Shown here one piece after another: positions 8,860-20,029 of a stretch of DNA of 64,000 nt. Positions within the stretch are counted from its first letter, which is position 1. Each line of letters begins with the position of its first letter. The notes beneath the pieces were generated by a model. It ran no database searches, was not told the origin of the DNA, and saw nothing but the letters and a program-made list of their open reading frames with translations. Source of the stretch: Pseudodesulfovibrio sp. zrk46 (GTDB taxonomy: Bacteria > Desulfobacterota > Desulfovibrionia > Desulfovibrionales > Desulfovibrionaceae); the NCBI RefSeq assembly GCF_012516435.1, contig NZ_CP051216.1:2913669-2977668 (forward strand), read 5' to 3'. The position numbers and the translations under genes were made by a program.

Positions 8860-8906
8860 CTTTGACGATAAGGCTACTCGAAAGAAGAGCCTGAGAGGAA
8901 TATATC

Positions 8907-10229
8907 GTGACTAACTTAAGCAAAACAATGGATCAGCAGGGCTTTGTGCAGTCCTTTCTGGCCGCCGGATGCGAGAATTTCGCAGAGGCGCTCAAGAAGT
9001 CTGCATTGGCTGCTGTCTGGTTCGTTTTCCTGACCTTCCCCATCATGGTGATCAAGGTCGATACCATCGACAAGACTGTGGTGTGGCGTTGGGAAAATAT
9101 GGCGTATATCGCCCTTGCCGTATTTTTCGGTTCGTTCTTGTGGCGGTGGATGTTGGCTCGAAAAGAGCTCAAAAAGGATGAAGTTAAGCAGGAGACGAAA
9201 GTCGAATCGTTTCTGACGATGATTCAGACGACTCCGGCCATCAAGTACACTCTGCTTGTCATTATCGGTGTCGTCGCTGCCATCGCTCCGCTGAAATTCA
9301 ACATCATGGGCGACAAGTTTCAGCTCTTCAATCTCTATCAAACCAACATCATGATCTCCTGCCTCCTGTACATCGTACTGGGTCTGGGGCTGAACATTGT
9401 TGTCGGTTTGGCTGGTCTGCTTGATCTGGGCTTTGTTGCTTTCTATGCTGTAGGTGCCTATGCCTACGCCTTATGCAACATGCACTGGGATATCGGTTTC
9501 TGGTACATGCTTCCGGTTGGTGCCGCTCTTGGTGCCATCTGTGGTGTCATCCTCGGTTTCCCGGTCCTTAGGTTGCGGGGTGACTACCTCGCTATTGTAA
9601 CATTGGGATTCGGTGAAATTATCCGACTGGTCCTGGAAAACTGGGGCGAGGTCACCATGGGCCCCTCCGGTATTTCTTCCATCGCCCGTCCTGGCTTCTT
9701 CGATATGAAGCTCGGTGTAATCGGTTCTACCAACTACATGTATTACATCATGATTGGTATGGTTCTGTTCACCATCTTCTGCGTCAATAGACTCCAGAAT
9801 TCCCGCATTGGACGAGCCTGGCTTGCCCTGCGCGAGGATGAGATTGCCTGTCAGGCAATGGGCATCGACAAGATGAAGACCAAGCTTATGGCATTCTCCT
9901 TGGGGGCAACCTGGGCCGGTATGGCTGGTGTTGTGTTTGCCGCAAAGACGACCTTCATCAATCCGGCGTCTTTCACCTTCTGGGAATCTGCGATCATCCT
10001 TTCCATCGTCGTTATCGGTGGTATGGGGTCGGTTCGTGGTGTTATCGCTGGCGCTGTCATCCTGATTCTCGTTCCGGAATACCTGCGTGACTTCGCTGAA
10101 TTCCGCATGCTCCTGTTCGGTGCCATCATGGTCTTGGTTATGGTCTTCCGACCTCAGGGCCTGATCAGTGCCAAGCGTAAGATCTACGAATACAAAGCTA
10201 CAAAGACTGCGGGTGCACCTAATGAGTAA
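8907..10229 (+). CDS. livM: Branched-chain amino-acid ABC permease LivM
   Basis: Second permease of the Liv importer, 440 residues. The first 120 residues carry two extra hydrophobic segments and a charged linker before the conserved permease domain (LNIVVGLAGLLDLGFVAFYAVGAY). I chose the GTG at 8907 because GAGAGGA precedes it; an in-frame ATG seven codons on is possible. The stop overlaps the livG start by 8 nt. Confidence 0.93.
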   Translation: MTNLSKTMDQQGFVQSFLAAGCENFAEALKKSALAAVWFVFLTFPIMVIKVDTIDKTVVWRWENMAYIALAVFFGSFLWRWMLARKELKKDEVKQETKVESFLTMIQTTPAIKYTLLVIIGVVAAIAPLKFNIMGDKFQLFNLYQTNIMISCLLYIVLGLGLNIVVGLAGLLDLGFVAFYAVGAYAYALCNMHWDIGFWYMLPVGAALGAICGVILGFPVLRLRGDYLAIVTLGFGEIIRLVLENWGEVTMGPSGISSIARPGFFDMKLGVIGSTNYMYYIMIGMVLFTIFCVNRLQNSRIGRAWLALREDEIACQAMGIDKMKTKLMAFSLGATWAGMAGVVFAAKTTFINPASFTFWESAIILSIVVIGGMGSVRGVIAGAVILILVPEYLRDFAEFRMLLFGAIMVLVMVFRPQGLISAKRKIYEYKATKTAGAPNE

Positions 10230-11016
10230 TCCAGTTCTCAACGTTAATGCCGTGAGTAAGGACTTCGGAGGCATCCGTGCTCTGGATGAAGTCGATCTCG
10301 TAGTGCACGACAAGGAAATTGTGGCCCTCATTGGGCCAAATGGTGCAGGAAAGACCACCTTCTTTAACTGCATTACAGGTATATATACTCCGACCAGTGG
10401 CGATGTGCTTATTGACCCTGATTCAACAGGTAAGCCCCGTCGAATTAACGGCAAGAAGCCGAATATAGTCACCGAACTGGGCATGGCGCGTACCTTTCAG
10501 AACATCCGCTTATTTCCGTCCATGACTGCACTTGAAAATGTCATGATCGGAACCCACTGCCGCACCAAGTCTTCGGTCTGGGGAGCTGTCTCCCGCAACA
10601 AGGCCACTCGTGAAGAAGAGCAGGCAGTGATTCAGCGCAGTTATGAATTGCTAGAATTGGTGGGGTTGGATCAATACTGCAACGAAGTTGCCTCGAATAT
10701 AGCGTATGGTAAGCAGCGAAGGCTGGAGATAGCTCGAGCCCTTGCCACTGATCCTTTCCTGTTGTTGCTGGATGAGCCCGCAGCAGGCATGAATCCTCAG
10801 GAAACCCTCGATTTGGAAGAGCTCATCGTGGACATCCGCGAGAAGTTCGATATCTCCATTATGCTCATCGAACATGACATGAAAATGGTCATGTCCATGT
10901 CCGATCGCATTTATGTGCTTGACTATGGGCGCATGATCGCCGAGGGTACGCCGCAACAAATCGCGGCGAACGAGGATGTCATCAAGGCTTACCTCGGGGA
11001 GGAGCATGATGACTAA
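10222..11016 (+). CDS. livG: Branched-chain amino-acid ABC ATPase LivG
   Basis: First ATPase of the Liv importer, 264 residues. Walker A is GPNGAGKTT and Walker B is LLLLDEPAAGMNP; the ABC signature is degenerate (NIAYGKQRRLEIARAL), as is normal for LivG. The start chosen is the ATG at 10222, overlapping the livM stop, since this gives the conserved N-terminus (VLNVNAVSKDFGGIRALDEV). The end overlaps livF by 8 nt. Confidence 0.95.
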   Translation: MSNPVLNVNAVSKDFGGIRALDEVDLVVHDKEIVALIGPNGAGKTTFFNCITGIYTPTSGDVLIDPDSTGKPRRINGKKPNIVTELGMARTFQNIRLFPSMTALENVMIGTHCRTKSSVWGAVSRNKATREEEQAVIQRSYELLELVGLDQYCNEVASNIAYGKQRRLEIARALATDPFLLLLDEPAAGMNPQETLDLEELIVDIREKFDISIMLIEHDMKMVMSMSDRIYVLDYGRMIAEGTPQQIAANEDVIKAYLGEEHDD

Positions 11017-11725
11017 AATATTAGAACTCAGTAACGTCGACAGCTTTTATGGCAACATTCAGGCTCTGTACGACGTTAACCTCCATATCGATCGTGGTGA
11101 AATTGTTACCTTGATCGGCGCAAATGGCGCAGGCAAGTCCACCACCCTCATGACCGTATGCGGTGTGGTTCAGGCCAGAAATGGTTCGGTCGTCTATCAG
11201 GACGAGGAGATCACCAAGGTGGCTCCGAATCAGATCGTGGCCAAAGGTGTTTGCCAGGTGCCGGAAGGTCGTTTGATTTTTCCCGAACTTACCGTTCAGG
11301 AAAATCTGGATATGGGCGCGTTTATGCGGAGCGATAAAGAAGGCATTGCGCGCGATATGGAATATTGTTACGACCTGTTCCCCATTTTAGCGGAACGTCG
11401 TAAGCAGCCGGGCGGCAATCTGTCCGGTGGTGAGCAACAGATGTTGGCTATTGGCCGCGCCCTTATGGCCCGTCCCAAGTTGTTGCTCCTCGATGAACCG
11501 TCGATGGGCCTTGCCCCATTGGTGGTGAAGCAGATCTTTGAGATCATTAAAAAGGTTAACGCGGAAAGCGGTACCACTATTTTCCTGGTGGAGCAGAACG
11601 CGAACCTTGCTCTCAAGATCGGGCACCGAGGCTATGTCATGGAGAATGGGCGGATAGTGCTCACCGACTCCTGCGACAAGCTGCTTGCGGACGAGCAGGT
11701 GAAAAAGGCCTACTTGGGGCTGTAA
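11009..11725 (+). CDS. livF: Branched-chain amino-acid ABC ATPase LivF
   Basis: Second ATPase of the Liv importer, 238 residues. Walker A GANGAGKST, signature NLSGGEQQMLAIGRAL and Walker B LLLLDEPSMGLAP are intact. Two adjacent ATGs (11006 and 11009) follow GGGGAGGAG; the second has the better spacing. A strong terminator follows at once, ending the liv operon. Confidence 0.95.
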   Translation: MTKILELSNVDSFYGNIQALYDVNLHIDRGEIVTLIGANGAGKSTTLMTVCGVVQARNGSVVYQDEEITKVAPNQIVAKGVCQVPEGRLIFPELTVQENLDMGAFMRSDKEGIARDMEYCYDLFPILAERRKQPGGNLSGGEQQMLAIGRALMARPKLLLLDEPSMGLAPLVVKQIFEIIKKVNAESGTTIFLVEQNANLALKIGHRGYVMENGRIVLTDSCDKLLADEQVKKAYLGL

Positions 11726-11736
11726 AAAGAAAAGGC

Positions 11737-11764
11737 GAAGGCCGGGCGGAAACGCCCGGCCTTC
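11737..11764 (+). terminator. Terminator of liv operon
   Basis: GAAGGCCGGGCG (11737-11748), GAAA tetraloop, CGCCCGGCCTTC (11753-11764): a perfect 12-bp stem. The T-tract is short (TTC), but the stem is very stable. Confidence 0.8.
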
Positions 11765-11851
11765 TTCATAATAGGTAGTTTGTTCCGACAATCACAAGCT
11801 GTGTGAGCGGCTTATAATCGTATTGATCAGAACATTCATTTATATACGTAG

Positions 11852-13330
<1,479 letters not shown>

Positions 13331-13346
13331 ATAAAGCAATTAGTAT

Positions 13347-13378
13347 GGGGGAGAAGCCTCTGATGAGGTTTTTCCCCC
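13347..13378 (+). terminator. Terminator after guaB
   Basis: GGGGGAGAAGCCTC (13347-13360) pairs imperfectly with GAGGTTTTTCCCCC (13365-13378) around a TGAT loop. Position just after the stop codon fits a guaB terminator, though no T-run follows the stem. Confidence 0.6.
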
Positions 13379-13668
13379 AGCCTCATTCCATATTTTGGTA
13401 GAGAAACCTGAAGCGGGAGTGGCGGCAATAATTCAAATAGCGGTGTATAGTCGTCCTGTCAGAAGGGCGACTGCTGAAATGAACGTAAGTTCAGTGTATT
13501 TCCCAATAGCGGGCCTAAGCCGTATAGGTGCGGCAGGCAGCGCTGCTTCCCACCTCTCTTCACCCAGCGCAAGGCGCATTTCCGATTGTATTGATAGGTG
13601 AGAGGGGATCGGGGGGCGTAGACATCTTCTTCTTTTCATTTTTTGTGATGTGAATTAGAGAGGTACGC
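13379..13668 (+). other. guaB-guaA intergenic region, possibly structured RNA
   Basis: About 290 nt without a convincing gene. It holds several clear hairpins: AGTCGTCCT with AGGGCGACT (13449-13472), TGAAC-GTAA-GTTCA (13480-13493), and CCTC..CACC with GGTGAGAGG between about 13552 and 13608. The stretch is less AT-rich than ordinary spacers here. I could not match it to a purine riboswitch, 6S, SRP or tmRNA by eye. It may be a guaA leader or a small RNA. The guaA ribosome site (AGAGAGG) lies at its end. Confidence 0.35.
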
Positions 13669-15213
13669 ATGCACGACAATAGAGTACTCATTCTTGATTT
13701 TGGCAGCCAGTTCACCCAGCTGATCGCACGTCGCGTGCGCGAAGCGGGTATCTATTCCGAGATCCATCCGTGTAACGTCGATCCCGAACGGGTCAAGGCG
13801 TTCAAACCGTCCGCACTGATTTTGTCGGGTGGTCCTTCCAGCGTTCTGGAAGGCGGATGTCCGGACCTGAACATGGAATATATGGAAATGGGCATCCCGG
13901 TGCTTGGCATTTGCTACGGCATGCAGCTCCTGGCCCACAAACTCGGCGGTAAGGTTGTATCCTCCACCGACCGCGAATACGGTCGCGCACAGTTCTCCGC
14001 ATTGAACGACTGCGTACTGTTTGACGGTATTGATGAGAAAGAAGACCTGACCGTTTGGATGTCCCATGGTGACCGCGTTGAAGGTCTGCCTGAAGGCTTC
14101 CTGCCCATGGGCAAGACCGACTCCATTGAGTTCGGCGCCATGGGTAATGACGAAAAGAAAATTTATGCTCTTCAGTTCCACCCGGAAGTTGCTCACACCG
14201 AGCACGGCGAGAAGATCATCCAGAACTTCCTGTTCAAGGTCGCTGGTCTGGAATCTTCCTGGTCCATGTCTTCCTTCGTGGAAACCTGCATTGAGGATCT
14301 GAAGAAGCAGGTTGGTGATGACAAGGTAGTTCTGGGCCTGTCCGGCGGTATTGATTCCACCGTGGCCGCAGTGCTCCTGCATCGCGCCATTGGCAAGAAC
14401 TTGCACTGCATCTTCGTAGATAATGGTCTGCTTCGTATGGGCGAGAAAGAAGAAGTCGTCGGCTTCCTGGCCGAACACTTTGATCTCAACGTCAAGTTCG
14501 TTGATGCAGCCCAGGAATTCCTGGACGACCTCAAGGGCGTTGAAGATCCCGAGAAGAAGCGCAAGCTCATCGGTTACAAGTTCATCGAAGTTTTTGACCG
14601 TGAAGCCAAGGCCATTGATGGCGTAAAGTGGCTCGGTCAGGGCACCCTGTACCCGGATGTTATTGAGTCCGAGTCTTTCAAGGGCCCCTCTGCTGTTATC
14701 AAATCTCACCACAACGTTGGTGGCCTGCCTGAGAAGATGAATCTCAAGCTGGTTGAACCGCTGCGTGAACTGTTCAAAGACGAAGTGCGCCGCGCAGCCT
14801 ACGAACTGGGTCTGCCTGAGCACATCATCTGGCGTCAGCCGTTCCCCGGTCCGGGCCTGTCTATCCGCATTATCGGTGAGGTTACCGAGGAGCGTCTGGA
14901 GATTCTGCGCCTCGCAGATAAGATAGTTCAGAACGAAATGGTTGCCTCCGACTGGTATCGTAAGGTATGGCAGGGCTTTGCCGTGCTGTTGCCGCTCAAG
15001 ACCGTTGGTGTCATGGGTGATGACCGCACCTACGAGAATGTTATTGCCCTGCGCGTCGTTGATTCCATCGATGCCATGACCGCTGACTGGTCTCGACTGC
15101 CCAGCGAACTGCTGGCCCGCATGTCAAACAGGATCATCAACGAGGTCAAGGGCGTCAACCGAGTTGTCTTGGATATCTCTTCCAAGCCGCCGAGCACCAT
15201 CGAGTGGGAATAG
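13669..15213 (+). CDS. guaA: GMP synthase (glutamine-hydrolysing)
   Basis: Converts XMP to GMP with ATP and glutamine. The 514-residue protein has a class I glutamine amidotransferase domain (about 1-195) with nucleophile Cys82 in GICYGMQ and the His/Glu pair in [11 protein letters not shown]. It is followed by an ATP-pyrophosphatase domain with the P-loop LSGGIDSTV and the C-terminal dimerisation part ending KPPSTIEWE. All catalytic residues are visible and length is normal. Confidence 0.97.
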   Translation: MHDNRVLILDFGSQFTQLIARRVREAGIYSEIHPCNVDPERVKAFKPSALILSGGPSSVLEGGCPDLNMEYMEMGIPVLGICYGMQLLAHKLGGKVVSSTDREYGRAQFSALNDCVLFDGIDEKEDLTVWMSHGDRVEGLPEGFLPMGKTDSIEFGAMGNDEKKIYALQFHPEVAHTEHGEKIIQNFLFKVAGLESSWSMSSFVETCIEDLKKQVGDDKVVLGLSGGIDSTVAAVLLHRAIGKNLHCIFVDNGLLRMGEKEEVVGFLAEHFDLNVKFVDAAQEFLDDLKGVEDPEKKRKLIGYKFIEVFDREAKAIDGVKWLGQGTLYPDVIESESFKGPSAVIKSHHNVGGLPEKMNLKLVEPLRELFKDEVRRAAYELGLPEHIIWRQPFPGPGLSIRIIGEVTEERLEILRLADKIVQNEMVASDWYRKVWQGFAVLLPLKTVGVMGDDRTYENVIALRVVDSIDAMTADWSRLPSELLARMSNRIINEVKGVNRVVLDISSKPPSTIEWE

Positions 15214-15229
15214 GCACTCAAAAGTGACG

Positions 15230-15260
15230 TTGCCGGGAAGGCGTCATGTCTTCCCGGCAA
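15230..15260 (+). terminator. Hairpin between guaA and tatB-like gene
   Basis: TTGCCGGGAAG (15230-15240) pairs perfectly with CTTCCCGGCAA (15250-15260) and is followed by TTTG. A moderate terminator that probably separates guaA from the tat genes; it ends 17 nt before the tatB-like ATG. Confidence 0.65.
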
Positions 15261-15277
15261 TTTGAAAGGAATTGCAT

Positions 15278-15616
15278 ATGTTTGGAGTTGGTGGACCGGA
15301 ACTGTTGATCATCTGTGTGGTGGCGCTCATCGTCATCGGCCCCAAAAAATTGCCTGAGATGCTGCGTTCTCTGGGCAAGGGGGTTGCCGAGTTTAAGCGC
15401 GTGGGGAACGACGTTAAGTCCACCCTAGACGACGAAGTGAGCAAGGCCGAAACTGAAGCCCGCAAGCGTGAAGTGGACGAGGAACTCGCCCGCCGTAAAG
15501 CTGAAAAGGCCAAGATGGAAGCCGAGACTGCAAAGGCAGAAGCGGAAACCGCCAAGGCTGAACTGGAAAAGGCCCAGGCAGAGGCTGTCACCGAAGCCGC
15601 CAATGACAAGGCCTAA
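15278..15616 (+). CDS. tatB: Twin-arginine translocase TatA/TatB-like subunit
   Basis: A 112-residue Tat component with one N-terminal membrane helix ([20 protein letters not shown]), the hinge GPKKLPEML and an amphipathic helix ([13 protein letters not shown]). Residues about 50-112 are an Ala/Glu/Lys-rich coiled-coil tail. The Gly-Pro-Glu start and GP-LPE hinge look slightly more TatB-like, but TatA cannot be excluded. The ATG at 15278 has AAAGGA at proper spacing; an in-frame TTG two codons earlier is unlikely. tatC follows after 6 nt, so they are one unit. Confidence 0.85.
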   Translation: MFGVGGPELLIICVVALIVIGPKKLPEMLRSLGKGVAEFKRVGNDVKSTLDDEVSKAETEARKREVDEELARRKAEKAKMEAETAKAEAETAKAELEKAQAEAVTEAANDKA

Positions 15617-15622
15617 TTTCGC

Positions 15623-16849
15623 ATGAGTTCCGAAAAAGACGAGAAGAAGGAAATCACCTCCGAAGAGCCGGTGGTGAACTCTCCTGACGAAACCCCGGAT
15701 GACGACCCCTCTCTTGAAGATGCAGGCATGCCTGTAGCTTCTGAAGAGGAAATTGCCGAAGCTGAACAGAACCTTGCTGTTGCCGATGGTGACGCTAGCG
15801 ATAACGGTACTGATTCTGCTGAGGATACACCTGAAGAATCTGACGGCGAAGAGTTCGAAGAAGACGAAGAAGGGCATATGTCTCTTCTTGATCATCTTGG
15901 CGAACTTCGTCTGCGCTTGACGCGCAGTTTCATTGCCATAGCTGTCGGTATGCTTGCCTGTTACAGCTTTGCTGACAAGATGTTCGACATCCTCATGGAA
16001 CCGATGATCAAGGTGTTCCAGAAGCAGGCCGCGAACAATCCCATCCTGTCGGGTGAGTTCTACGATCAATTCCGCAATTTACTGACTGGCCTTATGGGTG
16101 AGAGAGGACTGCCCACCGATCAGGTGGACCTGTTCGTTGATGCTCTCCAAAAGTCCCTGATGCAAGTCGCTCAGGAAGGGCACTTTCAGTATACCTATCC
16201 TGCAGAAGCTTTCTTCTCTCATATCAAAATTTCTATCGTAGCGGGTCTGTTCCTTGTCAGCCCATATGTGTTTGCTCAGATCTGGGGTTTTATTGCTCCC
16301 GGTCTTTACGCTCATGAACGCAAGTGGATGATTCCGATGGCGCTTATCTCGGCCATCTTCTTCACAGCTGGTGCAGGGTTCGGCTACTTCGTCGTTTTCC
16401 CGTTTGGTTTCGAGTTCTTCGCGAGCTTCTCTACCGAGGGTATTCAGTTTACACCGAAACTCAATGAGTATTTGAGCTTCTGTCTGAAGTTGCTGTTTGC
16501 ATTCGGGTTTGTATTCGAACTGCCGTTGTTCATATTTTTCCTTGCACGGATGGGCATGGTATCCTCCAAGGGGCTGCGTGAAAAGCGTAAGTATGCCATC
16601 CTTATCGGTTTTGTTTTGGCAGCTATCCTGACGCCGCCTGATCCATTTACCCAGTGCCTCATGGCGGGGCCGCTGATCATCCTTTATGAGCTCGGCATCT
16701 GGGTGGCATTCTTCTTCGGTAAGAATGAGAAACGTCACCAGCAAAAGCGTGAGGCCGAGGAAGCAGCCAAGCAGGCTGAATTGGATGCCGCCGCCGCTGA
16801 AGCAAAAGCTAAAGAGGACGAGCCTGAAGAGCAGGCTGATAAGGCATAA
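15623..16849 (+). CDS. tatC: TatC with acidic N-terminus and loop insertion
   Basis: Receptor subunit of the Tat export pathway for folded proteins. Core TatC motifs are present: [16 protein letters not shown] (87-102), [24 protein letters not shown] and [10 protein letters not shown]. At 408 residues it is much longer than the usual 240-260. Extra parts are a highly acidic tail of about 85 residues before the HLGELR motif, about 50 residues inserted in the first periplasmic loop (about 132-189), and an Ala/Glu/Lys-rich C-terminus. An ATG at 15878 (Met86) with AGAAGGG in front could give a normal-length start, but the reading frame is open and coding-like from 15623. Confidence 0.92.
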   Translation: MSSEKDEKKEITSEEPVVNSPDETPDDDPSLEDAGMPVASEEEIAEAEQNLAVADGDASDNGTDSAEDTPEESDGEEFEEDEEGHMSLLDHLGELRLRLTRSFIAIAVGMLACYSFADKMFDILMEPMIKVFQKQAANNPILSGEFYDQFRNLLTGLMGERGLPTDQVDLFVDALQKSLMQVAQEGHFQYTYPAEAFFSHIKISIVAGLFLVSPYVFAQIWGFIAPGLYAHERKWMIPMALISAIFFTAGAGFGYFVVFPFGFEFFASFSTEGIQFTPKLNEYLSFCLKLLFAFGFVFELPLFIFFLARMGMVSSKGLREKRKYAILIGFVLAAILTPPDPFTQCLMAGPLIILYELGIWVAFFFGKNEKRHQQKREAEEAAKQAELDAAAAEAKAKEDEPEEQADKA

Positions 16850-16859
16850 AAACAATGAT

Positions 16860-16906
16860 CCGGGCGGGATTGCCAAAATTGGCGACTCCTGCCCGGTTTC
16901 TTTTTC
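16860..16906 (+). terminator. Terminator after tatC
   Basis: CCGGGCGGGA (16860-16869) pairs with TCCTGCCCGG (16887-16896), with an inner GCCAA/TTGGC hairpin, followed by TTTCTTTTTC. A classic rho-independent terminator separating tat from the his genes. Confidence 0.88.
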
Positions 16907-16971
16907 TAGAGTTTTTGTATACAGTCGCGCTCAAAGAGCAATTGTATTCTTTACTAAGAAAGGAGAGCGCT

Positions 16972-17559
16972 ATGGCTGGGCGCAAAGCCACGGTGGAACG
17001 TACCACCAATGAAACTGACATCAAACTTTCTCTCAATCTTGAGGGCGAGGGGCGTGTCAATGTTGATACAGGCGTGGGGTTTGCCGACCACATGCTGACC
17101 CTGTTTGCCTTCTGGGCCGGATTCGATCTGGACCTCACTTGCAAAGGCGACCTGGAGATTGACAGCCATCATACTCTTGAAGACATCGGCCTTTGTCTTG
17201 GACAAGCACTGTCCGAAGCCTTGGGCGACAAGAAAGGCATTGTTCGTGTGGCATCTGCCAAAGTGCCCATGGACGAAGCTCTTGCAGAAGTTGTCATCGA
17301 TATTTCCGGCCGTCCTTATATCGTCTACAATGACGAACTGCTGCCAGCAATTATTGCTGGCGATGAGAAGGACGTTTGGCGTGAATTTTTGAAGTCTTTT
17401 GCTTTCAAGGCGGGCATGAATCTGCACGTCAAGTTTGAGTACGGCCAGAATGGCCATCACCTGCTGGAAGCCGCGTTCAAGGCCATGGGCATCGCTTTGG
17501 GCCAGGCCAGTCGTATTGGACGTAAAGGTGTTTCCAGCACCAAAGGGAGCCTCGACTAA
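16972..17559 (+). CDS. hisB: Imidazoleglycerol-phosphate dehydratase
   Basis: Sixth-step enzyme of histidine synthesis, a manganese-dependent dehydratase. The 195-residue protein has the two metal-binding motifs [10 protein letters not shown] and [14 protein letters not shown] and the usual GVGFADHML stretch. It is the single-domain form without histidinol phosphatase. AAGGAGAGCGCT precedes the ATG at 16972. The stop overlaps the next start (TAATG). Confidence 0.96.
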   Translation: MAGRKATVERTTNETDIKLSLNLEGEGRVNVDTGVGFADHMLTLFAFWAGFDLDLTCKGDLEIDSHHTLEDIGLCLGQALSEALGDKKGIVRVASAKVPMDEALAEVVIDISGRPYIVYNDELLPAIIAGDEKDVWREFLKSFAFKAGMNLHVKFEYGQNGHHLLEAAFKAMGIALGQASRIGRKGVSSTKGSLD

Positions 17560-18212
17560 TGCAACGCAAATTCTCCATCTTCCTGTTGTTGGTCCTGTGC
17601 CTGTCGCTTATGTCGGTCGCCGGTTGTGGCACCAAGAAGCGTACCGCAGCTGTCCCGCGTCCTGAGGGTAAGCTTGCTGTCGCAGGTTTCAACAATCCTG
17701 TTTACAACTGGCAGATTCTGGCTGGTTACCTTGACCAGGAAGGTCAGCCTGTCCCTGATGGCACTCTTGAGACGCTGAATCAGGTGTTGACCGACACTCT
17801 GGCTAGTCATCAGGTCTTTGATTACATCACTCCGGATGCGGTTCGCCCGTGTGAAGAGGTTGTGGTATTCGAAGAATCCGGTTTGCCCAAGGTCTCTGCA
17901 TGGAAGTACTGGCTTGGTGTAGGCAAATGCGCACAGGCTGATTTGCTTCTCGTGCCACAAGTTACCTACTGGCGAGAGCGTGTTGGTAGCGACTATGGCG
18001 TTGAGACCCCGGCGTCTGTATCGCTGGAATTTTATCTTATTGATGTAAAGAACGAACGAATGACTCGTGCTCGTTACGAGGAAACCCAGGTGTCGCTCAT
18101 TGAGAACCTGTTTACCGCCAAAAAGTATGATTCACGTGGTGGTAAGTGGGTAACTGCGACTCGGTTGGCCTCGGATGGCATAGACGAAAAACTTATGGAA
18201 CTCGGATTATGA
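17559..18212 (+). CDS. Unknown lipoprotein inside his operon
   Basis: A 217-residue predicted lipoprotein with hydrophobic signal and lipobox SVAGC (Cys23). The mature part ([20 protein letters not shown]..., [17 protein letters not shown]) suggests an alpha/beta domain like LpoB/CsgG-type periplasmic proteins, but I do not recognise the family with confidence. It starts in the hisB stop (TAATG) and ends in the hisA start (ATGA overlap), so it must be translated with two histidine genes. Two further cysteines (RPCEE, GKCAQ) lie in the mature domain. Function unknown; the tight coupling is the most striking feature. Confidence 0.85.
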   Translation: MQRKFSIFLLLVLCLSLMSVAGCGTKKRTAAVPRPEGKLAVAGFNNPVYNWQILAGYLDQEGQPVPDGTLETLNQVLTDTLASHQVFDYITPDAVRPCEEVVVFEESGLPKVSAWKYWLGVGKCAQADLLLVPQVTYWRERVGSDYGVETPASVSLEFYLIDVKNERMTRARYEETQVSLIENLFTAKKYDSRGGKWVTATRLASDGIDEKLMELGL

Positions 18213-18937
18213 TTCTTTTTCCCGCTGTTGACATCAAGAACGGTGAGTGCGTCCGCCTTGCACAGGGCAAGGAAGATCAGGTCACCGTATTCGGTAGTGA
18301 CCCTGTTGCGCAGGCCCGTCACTGGGCTTCCCTTGGCGCTCGCTACCTGCACGTAGTTGATCTGGACGGTGCCTTCTCGGGCATGCCCAAGAACTTCGAA
18401 CTGATTAAGTCCATCTGCACCGAGATTGATATTCCGGTTCAGCTTGGCGGTGGTATTCGCGATATCGCAACTGCAGAGAAATATATTGAAGCCGGCGTAC
18501 ATCGTCTGATTATTGGTACTATGGCATTGGAGGAGCCGGATTTGTTCTCTGATCTCTGCAAGGCCCTGCCTGGTCGTATTGGCGTGTCTCTTGACGCCGT
18601 TGACGGTCAGTTGAAGACCAAAGGCTGGGTGGAAGATGCCGGGTTGACCATGGATGATGTGCTGCCGCGTCTTGAAAAAGACGGCATCCGTTTCATCGTA
18701 TACACCGACATCTCTCGCGACGGCATGCAGACTGGTGTGAACGTGCAAGGATTGGCTGACTTGTGTGCCAAAACTTCCATTCCTGTCATTGCTGCAGGTG
18801 GCGTGCACACCATGGATGACATCAAGAACTTGTACCCACTGTCCAAGAAAGGTTTGGAGGGTGCAATTTCCGGTCGTGCCATCTATGTTGGTACTCTGGA
18901 TGTGAAGGAAGCAAATACTTGGATTGACGAACAGTAA
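18209..18937 (+). CDS. hisA: ProFAR isomerase (histidine synthesis)
   Basis: Phosphoribosylformimino-AICAR ribotide isomerase, fourth step of histidine synthesis. The 242-residue TIM barrel shows the catalytic aspartates in [14 protein letters not shown] and [12 protein letters not shown], and phosphate-binding motifs ([18 protein letters not shown]). The ATG overlaps the upstream stop (ATGA). A strong terminator follows. Other his genes are not in the window. Confidence 0.96.
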   Translation: MILFPAVDIKNGECVRLAQGKEDQVTVFGSDPVAQARHWASLGARYLHVVDLDGAFSGMPKNFELIKSICTEIDIPVQLGGGIRDIATAEKYIEAGVHRLIIGTMALEEPDLFSDLCKALPGRIGVSLDAVDGQLKTKGWVEDAGLTMDDVLPRLEKDGIRFIVYTDISRDGMQTGVNVQGLADLCAKTSIPVIAAGGVHTMDDIKNLYPLSKKGLEGAISGRAIYVGTLDVKEANTWIDEQ

Positions 18938-18962
18938 GTCTATCTGACCATATGATTAATGC

Positions 18963-18996
18963 GAAGGCCTCTTCCCAACAGGAAGAGGCCTTCTTT
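18963..18996. terminator. Bidirectional terminator after hisA
   Basis: GAAGGCCTCTTCC (18963-18975), loop CAACA, GGAAGAGGCCTTC (18981-18993), then TTT. The perfect 13-bp stem lies between hisA and the convergent mscS. Confidence 0.85.
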
Positions 18997-19049
18997 GGTG
19001 TTGTGTGGGGAGATTTGTTGACCTGTTGTGACAGCGCAGCATTCAATGC

Positions 19050-19080
19050 AAAAAAAGGGAAGCGCTCGTAAACGCTTCCC
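19050..19080 (-). terminator. Terminator of mscS
   Basis: GGGAAGCG (19057-19064) pairs with CGCTTCCC (19073-19080). The A-run just left of it (19050-19056) gives a T-run on the minus-strand transcript, so this ends mscS. Confidence 0.85.
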
Positions 19081-19102
19081 TTAACACTAATGATCTTGTC
19101 TT

Positions 19103-19939
19103 TTACTTGTCGGCTTTGAACAGGTGAACATCGGTTTGCGGATAGGGGATGGAGATGCCTTCCTGATCAAATACGAGTTTTACTTTTTCTGTGAGAGCGA
19201 AGTACACACCCCAATAGTCTTCAGTCTTGACCCAAGGGCGGACATTGATATTGACTGATGAGTCCGCGAGTGCCGAAACCATGATCTGTGGTGCTGGTTC
19301 CTTGAGTACACGGGGTTCTTCGGAAACAATTCGCTCAAGCACTTGCTTGGCCTTGAGAAGATCGTCATCGTATCCGATGCCCATAACAAGGTCTACTCGA
19401 CGGGTATCATTGGCAGTAACGTTAATGATATTACCTGAGAGGATCGAAGAGTTTGGTACGATGATGACTTTGTTATCAGGAGTAGTCAAAACAGTGTTGA
19501 AGATCTTTATGGATGTGACGGTTCCACTTTCACCACCTGCAGTAACGTAGTCTCCCTTCTTGAAGAAGCCTAACATGATGAGCATGACGCCTGCAGCAAA
19601 GTTAGAAAGGGAGTCCTTGAGAGCAAGGCCAACAGCAAGGCCGGCAGCACCGAGGACAGCAAGAAATGAGGTTACATTGATCCCGGCCTGTCCTAACGCC
19701 ATGATAATAATGGCGGCTAACAGTGCGTAGTAGATGATGTTGCGCAGGAATGAGCAGAGGGTCTCGTCCACTCTGGATTTGCTTAGGAGTTTGTGGGTGA
19801 GCATGGACAGACGCTTGGCGATAAGTCGTCCGATGACAAAAATTAGAAGAGCGACGAGTATGTTGAGACCATGGGTGGTCACCATAGCAATGGCTTCTTC
19901 CAATAATCCCTGAACAGTCTGGGGATCGAGTAGATTCAT
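19103..19939 (-). CDS. mscS: Small-conductance mechanosensitive channel MscS
   Basis: Osmotic safety valve of the inner membrane. The 278-residue protein has three N-terminal helices, a pore-lining third helix rich in Gly/Ala (AVLGAAGLAVGLALKDSLSNFAAG, split by the usual Gln/Asn hinge) and the cytoplasmic beta domain (FFKKGDYVTAGGESGTV...). GAGGAGG precedes the ATG. Length is close to E. coli MscS. Confidence 0.93.
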   Translation of the reverse strand: MNLLDPQTVQGLLEEAIAMVTTHGLNILVALLIFVIGRLIAKRLSMLTHKLLSKSRVDETLCSFLRNIIYYALLAAIIIMALGQAGINVTSFLAVLGAAGLAVGLALKDSLSNFAAGVMLIMLGFFKKGDYVTAGGESGTVTSIKIFNTVLTTPDNKVIIVPNSSILSGNIINVTANDTRRVDLVMGIGYDDDLLKAKQVLERIVSEEPRVLKEPAPQIMVSALADSSVNINVRPWVKTEDYWGVYFALTEKVKLVFDQEGISIPYPQTDVHLFKADK

Positions 19940-20029
19940 ATATCCTCCTCAAATGAAATTAGTTTCGTGATTGGGAACCAATATCATATTGATACTGAGG
20001 GGGGAATCAAAAAGGTGTTTGAATATAGG

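Noticed and set aside
13395-13601. 68-residue plus-strand frame in the guaB-guaA spacer
   Set aside because: It starts on TTG with no ribosome site, has no recognisable protein pattern and spans hairpins; more likely non-coding.
13500-13610. SRP (4.5S) RNA on the minus strand
   Set aside because: GGGAAGCAGC resembles part of the SRP core, but the CCGGAAGG tetraloop stem is missing.
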